10,512 nucleotides of DNA from Pirellulales bacterium (GTDB taxonomy: Bacteria > Planctomycetota > Planctomycetia > Pirellulales > Thermoguttaceae), in the NCBI GenBank assembly GCA_030642635.1, contig DAOWNK010000093.1, positions 1 to 10,512 on the forward strand, written 5' to 3'. Below the pieces are notes generated by a model. It saw nothing but the letters and a program-made list of their open reading frames with translations. It did not search any database and was not told where the DNA came from. Shown here in pieces: positions 5,511 through 10,512 of the stretch; positions within the stretch are counted from its first letter, which is position 1, and each line of letters begins with the position of its first letter. Both the position numbers and the translations under genes were made by a program.

Positions 5511-6239
5511 GTGATTGAAACTATCGTAAATGCCGATCACGTACTGCTGCGGCTGGAACACGTCGACAAGGTGTTCCAGATGGGCCAGCTCGCCGTCAAG
5601 GCGCTCAGCGACGTCTCGCTTACGATCCGCCAAGGTGAATTCCTCGTGATGACCGGCCCGAGCGGCTCGGGCAAATCGACCATACTGAACATCGTCGGCG
5701 GGCTGGATTCCGTCACGGCCGGCGAGGTTTGGTTTCGCCAGCGTCGGATGACCGCATTCACCTCGTCCGAGCTTACCCGATACCGCCGCGACACCGTCGG
5801 GTTCATTTTCCAGTTCTACAACCTCGTGCCGAACCTCTCGGCCGAGGAGAACGTCATGGTCTCGACCGAACTGAGCAGCGACCCGATGGACGTTGTCGAA
5901 GCGTTGCAACTGGTTGGGCTGGACGAGCGTCGCCACCATTTTCCATCGCAGCTTTCCGGCGGCGAGCAGCAGCGGGTGGCAATTGCCCGGGCGCTGGCGA
6001 AGAACCCGGCGCTGTTGTTGTGCGACGAGCCGACCGGGGCGCTCGACTTCAGCACCGGCAAGCGAGTGCTGCGGATGCTGGTCGATCTGAACCGGCAGTT
6101 GGGCAAGACGATTGTGTTGATTACCCACAACTCGGCGATCGCCCCGATTGCCGACCGCGTGGTCCGGCTGCGCAGCGGCCAGGTAGTCGAGATACACGAT
6201 AACCCCGAACCCGTCCCGCCCGAGGAGATCACCTGGTGA
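5511..6239 (+). CDS. ABC transporter ATPase subunit, MacB/LolD family
   Basis: The cytoplasmic ATPase energises the exporter encoded by this operon. Numbering from the GTG at 5511, Walker A is GPSGSGKST (49-57), the Q-loop glutamine is Gln101 in IFQFYNLVPNLSAEENV, the signature is LSGGEQQRVAIARAL (148-162), Walker B is LLLCDEP (168-174) with catalytic Glu173, the D-loop follows at GALD, and the H-loop histidine is His206 in VLITHN. All catalytic elements are intact. The 242-residue length and the LxNLSAEENV and PTGALD segments fit the MacB/LolD/FtsE type, which works with FtsX-like permeases. The frame is open to a TTG at 5505 inside the palindromic repeat. GTG 5511 is preferred, but neither has a ribosome-binding site, so the start is uncertain. 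The TGA stop overlaps the permease GTG by 4 nt. Confidence 0.92.
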   Translation: MIETIVNADHVLLRLEHVDKVFQMGQLAVKALSDVSLTIRQGEFLVMTGPSGSGKSTILNIVGGLDSVTAGEVWFRQRRMTAFTSSELTRYRRDTVGFIFQFYNLVPNLSAEENVMVSTELSSDPMDVVEALQLVGLDERRHHFPSQLSGGEQQRVAIARALAKNPALLLCDEPTGALDFSTGKRVLRMLVDLNRQLGKTIVLITHNSAIAPIADRVVRLRSGQVVEIHDNPEPVPPEEITW

Positions 6240-8614
6240 GCGTGCTCGACCGCAAATTGCGACGCGACATGATGTCCTCCTGGGTGCTGCTGCTGGCGAT
6301 CACCAGCATCATCACCGTGGGCGTGGCGGAGTACGTTGCGTTCGGCTCGGCGTACGCGAACCTTACCGAGGCCAAGCGGCGATACTACGCACAGTGCCGG
6401 ATGGCCGACTTCTCGATCGACTTGAAAAAAGTCCCGACGGCCGAACTGGCGCCCGTGGCCGAGTTGCCGGGCGTGGCCGCCGTCAGGTCGCGTATCAGGT
6501 TCAACGCCACCGTGGCCTTGGAGGGCGTGCCAAGGCCGCTTAACGGCATGGTGCTGTCGCTGCCAGACCGACGCGAGCCGGTAATCGACGACATTGTGCT
6601 GCGAAGCGGCGGATACTTTACCGACCGGCGGCAGAACGAAGTAATCGTAAACGACCGATTCGCCCGAACGCACAACCTGCAGCCGGGCGACTGGATTCAC
6701 CTGGTGTTGAACAACCGCCGGCAGGAATTGTTCGTCGTCGGCACGGCCGTAAGCAGCGAGTTCGTCTACCTGCTCGGTCCCGGGGCGATTATACCCGACC
6801 CGGAACACTACGGGGTCTTCTACATCAAGCAGACCTACGCCGAAGACGTGTTCGACTTCGACGGCGCGGCCAACCAACTGCTCGGGCTGCTGGCCCCTGA
6901 GCTGCGCGAGCGCCCCGGCGGCGTGCTGCAACGGGCCGAGCGGATGCTCTCGCCGTACGGCGTGTTTATCACCACGCCGCTTGTCGATCAGGCGTCGAAC
7001 AAGTACCTGAGCCAGGAGATCGACGGGCTGAGGATGTTCGCCGTATTCATGCCCACTATCTTCCTGACCGTGGCCGCACTGGTGCTGAACGTGTTGCTGA
7101 GCCGACTGGCCGAACAGCAACGGACGGTCGTCGGCACGCTGAAGGCGATCGGCTACAGCGACCCACAGGTGTTCTTCCACTTTCTGAAGTTCGCCTTGGC
7201 GATCGGTATACTCGGCGGTCTGCTGGGGTGCGTGCTCGGCTACTACCTTGCGGCGTTGATGAACATAGCCTATCGCGGTACGTTCGAGTTCCCGGAATTG
7301 AACAACCACTTCTATCTCGGCTTGCACTCGACCGGCATGTTAATCAGCGTGCTGTGCGCCGTACTGGGCAGCATACACGGCACCCGTGCGGTTCTGAAAC
7401 TTCGGCCGGCCGAGGCCATGCGTCCGAAGCCGCCGCGACAGGGCGGGGCCGTGCTGCTGGAGCACGTCGGATGGTTCTGGACCAGGCTTAGCAGCGGATG
7501 GCGCATGGTGCTGCGCAGCATCGTCCGCAGCCGAATGCGGACCGCCGCCGGCGTGTTCGCCGCCGCCATGGGCGCCGCCGTGCTGGTCGCCGGGTTTATG
7601 ATGATCGAGGCCACCGTTTACCTGATCGACTTCCAGTTCCGTTGGATTCAGCGCAGCGACATCGAGTTGACTCTGAAGGACGAGCGGGGCATCGACGCAC
7701 TGGCGGAAGCCGCGCGGCTGCCGGGCGTCGATCGTGCCGAGCCGACGCTGAACGTGGCCTGCACATTCATAAACGGCCTGCATCGCAAGAAGGGCGGCAT
7801 AACCGGCCTAACGCACGACGCACGACTGACCGTGCCGCACGACCGTGCCGCACGGCCGATCAGAATACCCTCGGCCGGGCTGGTCATGAGCCGAAAACTG
7901 GCCGAAATACTGCACCTGAAACGCGGTGATACGGTTCTCGTGCAGACGATCAAGGGCCTACGGCGCACATACCGCGTGCCGGTGGTCGAGATCGCCGACG
8001 GTTACCTCGGCACGGCCGTCTACGCAGATATCAATTATCTCAGCCGGTTGATCGGCGAAGAGTTGGCCGTAAGCGGCGTACAGTTGGCGACCGACCGAAA
8101 GGCGAAACACACCGCCGCACTGTGGCGAGAGTTGAAACGGCTGCCGGCCCTGGAGGCAGTCAACTCGCGGGCAGATATGATCGAGAGCATCAATGAAACG
8201 CTCATCAAGCACATGAATATCTTCATCGGTATGATCGTGATATTCGCCGGGGTGATCTTCTTCGGGAGTATACTGAACGCATCGTTGGTGAGCCTGGCCG
8301 AACGCACCCGGGAGCTGGCTACGTTGCGAGTGCTTGGCTACGGACCGTGGCAGATCGGCAGCCTGATGTTGCGCGAGAGCCTGATCGTCACACTCATCGG
8401 CACGGTGCTGGGAATGCCGATCGGGTATATGCTTACGGTCGGCATGGCGCGGATGTACGACAGCGAGATGTTCCGCTTCCCGGTGGTTTCCTCGCCCGGC
8501 ACGTACATTTGGACGATAATGTTGGCCGTGGCCTTCGCACTGGTTGCACATCTGGTTGTGCAAAGGACCATACATCGCATGGATTGGCTGGAGGCACTGC
8601 AAGCAAAGGAATAG
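6236..8614 (+). CDS. Large FtsX/MacB-type ABC permease with two four-helix modules
   Basis: This 792-residue inner-membrane permease has about eight predicted spans, near 13-37, 268-290, 315-342, 362-383, 436-458, 660-682, 711-740 and 754-776. It is a tandem duplication. Each half has one span, a large extracytoplasmic domain (about 38-265 and 459-658), then three spans. Each half carries the FtsX cytoplasmic coupling segment: LAEQQRTVVGTLKAIGYS (291-308) and LAERTRELATLRVLGYGP (687-704). The two extracytoplasmic domains are MacB_PCD-like, which in relatives contact periplasmic substrate or partner. MacB and LolC/E have one four-span unit per chain and dimerise, so this single chain may serve as both halves. 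The GTG start at 6236 overlaps the ATPase stop (GTGA). The substrate is not readable; antibiotic, peptide, lipid or lipoprotein export are all possible for the superfamily. Confidence 0.88.
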   Translation: MSVLDRKLRRDMMSSWVLLLAITSIITVGVAEYVAFGSAYANLTEAKRRYYAQCRMADFSIDLKKVPTAELAPVAELPGVAAVRSRIRFNATVALEGVPRPLNGMVLSLPDRREPVIDDIVLRSGGYFTDRRQNEVIVNDRFARTHNLQPGDWIHLVLNNRRQELFVVGTAVSSEFVYLLGPGAIIPDPEHYGVFYIKQTYAEDVFDFDGAANQLLGLLAPELRERPGGVLQRAERMLSPYGVFITTPLVDQASNKYLSQEIDGLRMFAVFMPTIFLTVAALVLNVLLSRLAEQQRTVVGTLKAIGYSDPQVFFHFLKFALAIGILGGLLGCVLGYYLAALMNIAYRGTFEFPELNNHFYLGLHSTGMLISVLCAVLGSIHGTRAVLKLRPAEAMRPKPPRQGGAVLLEHVGWFWTRLSSGWRMVLRSIVRSRMRTAAGVFAAAMGAAVLVAGFMMIEATVYLIDFQFRWIQRSDIELTLKDERGIDALAEAARLPGVDRAEPTLNVACTFINGLHRKKGGITGLTHDARLTVPHDRAARPIRIPSAGLVMSRKLAEILHLKRGDTVLVQTIKGLRRTYRVPVVEIADGYLGTAVYADINYLSRLIGEELAVSGVQLATDRKAKHTAALWRELKRLPALEAVNSRADMIESINETLIKHMNIFIGMIVIFAGVIFFGSILNASLVSLAERTRELATLRVLGYGPWQIGSLMLRESLIVTLIGTVLGMPIGYMLTVGMARMYDSEMFRFPVVSSPGTYIWTIMLAVAFALVAHLVVQRTIHRMDWLEALQAKE

Positions 8615-8641
8615 CCGCTTGCGGCTTAGCAAAGAACATAT

Positions 8642-8672
8642 ATTGAAAATTGAAAATTGCAAATTGAAAATT
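8642..8672 (+). repeat. Tandem 7-bp AT-rich repeat before the adaptor gene
   Basis: ATTGAAA occurs at 8642-8648, 8649-8655 and 8663-8669, with the variant ATTGCAA at 8656-8662 and a partial unit ATTA at 8670-8673. It occupies about half of the 74-nt gap between the permease and adaptor genes. Base composition is strikingly different from the coding DNA around it. Similar AATTGAAAATTG tracts are something I associate with planctomycete intergenic DNA. The array ends at the adaptor's ribosome-binding site but does not separate that site from the start codon. Confidence 0.65.
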
Positions 8673-8675
8673 AGC

Positions 8676-8680
8676 AGGAG
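8676..8680 (+). promoter_or_regulatory. Ribosome-binding site of the adaptor gene
   Basis: AGGAG at 8676-8680 lies 8 nt before the ATG at 8689 and fixes that start. It is one of few consensus Shine-Dalgarno sites in the window; most other genes here lack one or rely on overlap with the preceding gene. Confidence 0.75.
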
Positions 8681-8688
8681 TTCCAACC

Positions 8689-10044
8689 ATGAAAACCAAA
8701 ACCATACTTATCATCGTAGGCGTGATTGTCTGCATGCTGGCGACCTGGGCGGTTGTCCGAAAGTTCTCGTCCGGTGTGGAGGTCGAGACGGCCCTGGCAA
8801 GAATCGGGCCGATACACGAGTTTGTCGACGAGCGGGGGAAAACCCGACTGCCGGAAACGTACCTGGTCACCATGCCGGCGGCCGGGCGAATCGAGGCGAT
8901 CACTCTGAACGAAGGCGAACGGGTTGAAAAGGACGAGCTGGTCGCACAGATTGTGCCGCGCGACCTTAAGCTTGCCGTCGAGCAGGCCGACGCAGCCGTG
9001 GAACGGCTGAAGGCGAGCATCCGCGAGAACGCCGACAATAACGTTGAAGAAACCGCCTACTCGCAAATGGTGCAGTTCGTCTGGTCGATGAACCAGACGG
9101 TCCTGGCCGCCGCCGCCCGAGTGGCCGCCGGCAGGGCAAAGTTCGACTACGCCGAACGCGACCTGAAGCGAACGCAAAAACTGGCCGACTCTGCTGCACG
9201 AACACAAGACGAGTTGGAAAAAACCATTGTCAGAAAGGTGCAGGCAGGCGTCGATTACCAGCAGGATATGCTAGTGCACACCGCCATGATCGCACTTCAG
9301 GCCGCCACCGATCTGATGCCCACCATGGTCCGGCAGTACATCAACCGGAAGAACCTTACCGAAGACGTGCTGTCGAAGCAAGAGGCCGAGGCCGAGGCAC
9401 ACCTGCAACAAGTATTGCAAGAACAACAACGCGGCACGATGCACAGCCCGGTCGACGGCGTGGTGCTGAAACGCTCGATCAGCAACGAACGGTTCCTGCC
9501 GGCCGGCGAAACGCTGCTGGAGATCGGCCGGTTGGAGGACCTGGAGATCGAGGCCGACGTGCTCAGCCTCGACGTGGTAGAGGCAAAGGTCGGCAACCCG
9601 GTGAAAATCTACGGACCGGCTATCGGCCGCCCGGCCGCCAAGGGCACGGTGCACCGCATCTATCCGGCCGGGTTTACCAAGATCAGCTCGCTGGGCGTCG
9701 AGCAACAGCGGGTAAAGGTCATTATCCACTTCTGCCGCGAAGACCTTCAACGACTCCGGCGGGGGCGGAACCTGGGGGTCGGCTATCGGGTACGCGTGCA
9801 GATCACCACCGCCGAGAAACCCAAGGCGCTGGTAATCCCCCGCAGCGCGCTGTTCCGCGACGCAGAGGGCGATTGGTGTGTTTACACCGTCCAAGGCGGT
9901 CGCGCCAAAATCCAAACAGTCGAAGTCGGGTTGATCAATGACGAGTTGGTAGAAATCACCGCCGGGCTGACCGACGGCGAGCAGGTTGTCGTGACCCCAG
10001 AGAGCAACCTGGCCGATGGGGCGAGGGTAAGAACTGGGGGCTAG
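8689..10044 (+). CDS. HlyD/MacA-type periplasmic adaptor (membrane fusion protein)
   Basis: The 451-residue protein links an inner-membrane transporter to an outer-membrane channel. An N-terminal signal anchor, TILIIVGVIVCMLATWAVV (5-23), keeps it at the inner membrane with the rest in the periplasm. The two halves of the biotinyl-lipoyl domain are VTMPAAGRIEAITLNEGERV (60-79) and the segment from GTMHSPVDGVVLKRSIS (249-265) to LLEIG (276-280). Between them lies a long helical hairpin or coiled coil (about 92-248), rich in Ala, Glu, Gln and Arg, that would reach toward a TolC-like channel. Beta-barrel and membrane-proximal domains follow (about 281-451), with LVIPRSALF (381-389). No lipobox cysteine is seen. 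Gene order ATPase, permease, adaptor supports a MacAB- or DevBCA-like tripartite exporter. The outer-membrane partner is not in the window. The TAG stop lies at the junction with an inverted-repeat element. Confidence 0.9.
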   Translation: MKTKTILIIVGVIVCMLATWAVVRKFSSGVEVETALARIGPIHEFVDERGKTRLPETYLVTMPAAGRIEAITLNEGERVEKDELVAQIVPRDLKLAVEQADAAVERLKASIRENADNNVEETAYSQMVQFVWSMNQTVLAAAARVAAGRAKFDYAERDLKRTQKLADSAARTQDELEKTIVRKVQAGVDYQQDMLVHTAMIALQAATDLMPTMVRQYINRKNLTEDVLSKQEAEAEAHLQQVLQEQQRGTMHSPVDGVVLKRSISNERFLPAGETLLEIGRLEDLEIEADVLSLDVVEAKVGNPVKIYGPAIGRPAAKGTVHRIYPAGFTKISSLGVEQQRVKVIIHFCREDLQRLRRGRNLGVGYRVRVQITTAEKPKALVIPRSALFRDAEGDWCVYTVQGGRAKIQTVEVGLINDELVEITAGLTDGEQVVVTPESNLADGARVRTGG

Positions 10045-10176
10045 TGCTTTGTCAAGTTTAAAATGACGGGTTGGGTGCCATGTCCACGCTTGCGTGGACA
10101 TGCCGGAAACCTCGATCAACATGCCCACGCAAGCGTGGGCATGGCACCCGTAATTTTAGGTTTGACAAAGCACTAG
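10041..10176. mobile_element. MITE-like element with two internal hairpins, probable CTAG target duplication
   Basis: The terminal arms CTAGTGCTTTGTCAA (10041-10055) and TTGACAAAGCACTAG (10162-10176) are exact reverse complements. Pairing continues imperfectly inward, through AAAAT (10060-10064) with ATTTT (10153-10157) and GGGTGCCATG (10073-10082) with CATGGCACCC (10140-10149). Two further hairpins lie inside: CATGTCCACGC/GCGTGGACATG (10079-10089 with 10092-10102) and CATGCCCACGC/GCGTGGGCATG (10120-10130 with 10133-10143). There is no open reading frame, so it would depend on a transposase elsewhere. The outermost CTAG on each side may be a target-site duplication. It lies between convergent genes and could also stop transcription by structure, although it has no T-run. 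Confidence 0.72.
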
Positions 10177-10200
10177 GGGCTGGTATTCGGTGAAAATCTT

Positions 10201-10233
10201 TCCCTAGCCCCTAGCCCCCAGCCCCTAGTCCCT
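10201..10233. repeat. C-rich CCCCTAGC tandem repeat
   Basis: The stretch is built of CCCTAGC, CCCTAGC, CCCCAGC and CCCTAGT-like units. AGCCCCTAGCCCCCAG (10206-10221) is the reverse complement of 10034-10044 joined to 10177-10181, that is, of the sequence left when the intervening element is removed. So it was one arm of an older inverted repeat following the adaptor gene. A related C-rich fragment opens the window at 1-20. Confidence 0.6.
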
Positions 10234-10241
10234 GCGATTTA

Positions 10242-10512
10242 TCACGTTATCAGCAGCAGCACGAACAACATCAAGTACGCGGCCAGCGCGGCCGCCGTGA
10301 CGATCCCGACCAGTTTCCAAAACGATTTTTGGGCGTTCAGGGCGCGCTCAAGATGAACAGCGTCTTCGATATTGAGAAACTTGGCAATTTCCGACGCGTA
10401 GGTGAACAGAAAATATGCGGCGAAGAAATAGAACGCCGCGGCGGCAATCGTCATCAACGCGCCCAGAATGCAGATTACACCAAGAAATCCCGTCGTGGCG
10501 ACGGCTATAACC
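10242..10512 (-). CDS. Partial small membrane protein, DUF5362-like at best
   Basis: The TGA stop is at 10242-10244 on the minus strand. The frame stays open to the right edge, so the N-terminus is outside the window; the in-frame TTG at 10457 and ATG at 10454 are internal candidates only. The visible 89 residues contain a hydrophobic block from IAVATTGFLGVICILGAL through TIAAAAFYFFAAYFLFTYA, probably two spans. An amphipathic loop with LNIEDAVHLERALNAQKSFW comes next, then a last span, KLVGIVTAAALAAYLMLFVL, close to the C-terminus. This layout, with a short charged loop and a QKSFWKLVGI-like segment before the final helix, resembles DUF5362 membrane proteins of unknown function; that match is from memory and weak. 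It is convergent with the exporter operon, so it is transcribed separately. Confidence 0.6.
   Translation of the reverse strand, partial: VIAVATTGFLGVICILGALMTIAAAAFYFFAAYFLFTYASEIAKFLNIEDAVHLERALNAQKSFWKLVGIVTAAALAAYLMLFVLLLIT

Noticed and set aside
5816..7327. Minus-strand open frame of about 500 codons opposite the ATPase and permease genes
   Set aside because: Its translation is rich in His, Gln, Arg and Val with no domain pattern. The opposite strand carries intact Walker, signature and FtsX motifs. It is the usual antisense shadow in GC-rich DNA.
9271..10128. Minus-strand open frame of 285 codons opposite the adaptor gene
   Set aside because: Its composition is typical of antisense frames, it starts inside the inverted-repeat element, and the plus strand has a clear HlyD-family protein.

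Overview
The window reads as a stretch of chromosome from a planctomycete, probably of the Pirellulales type. The grounds are moderately GC-rich coding sequence, mostly absent or weak Shine-Dalgarno sites, an HDOD-domain signalling protein, a tiny arginine/lysine-rich protein of a kind I recall from planctomycetes, a betaine-lipid gene pair, and intergenic gaps filled with short palindromic repeats. This is inference from style and gene content; no rRNA or other phylogenetic marker is present. I see no tRNA, rRNA, CRISPR array, prophage or transposase gene.

Left part (1-2576), signalling and a small basic protein. A stand-alone CheY-like receiver (about 99-551) is followed by a palindromic repeat that contains its stop codon, then by an unannotated-looking 29-residue basic protein (747-836) with its own promoter-like and ribosome-binding sequences, then by a 542-residue protein with an N-terminal HDOD domain and a degenerate C-terminal GGDEF-like domain (948-2576).

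Middle (2577-5292). A second palindromic repeat lies upstream of a two-gene unit, btaA-btaB (2815-4721), whose stop and start codons overlap. The pair should convert diacylglycerol to the phosphorus-free betaine lipid DGTS using S-adenosylmethionine. A type II toxin-antitoxin pair follows (4770-5292): an antitoxin of the TIGR02574 family overlapping a ParE/RelE-family toxin.

Right part (5426-10512), a three-gene exporter. A repeat made of two perfect palindromes abuts the start of a MacB/LolD-type ABC ATPase (5511-6239). The ATPase gene overlaps by 4 nt a 792-residue permease with two FtsX-like modules (6236-8614). A HlyD/MacA-type periplasmic adaptor (8689-10044) follows. Together they look like the inner-membrane and periplasmic parts of a tripartite efflux or lipid-export machine; no TolC-like partner is in view. 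A miniature inverted-repeat element sits at the adaptor's stop codon and appears to have inserted, with a CTAG duplication, into an older G/C-rich repeat. A convergent membrane-protein gene (DUF5362-like at best) runs off the right edge.

I did not find a clear new multi-gene system. The points most worth following are the small basic protein, the doubly degenerate HDOD/GGDEF protein, the betaine-lipid operon in this lineage, and the repeat elements, which touch the ends of several genes.
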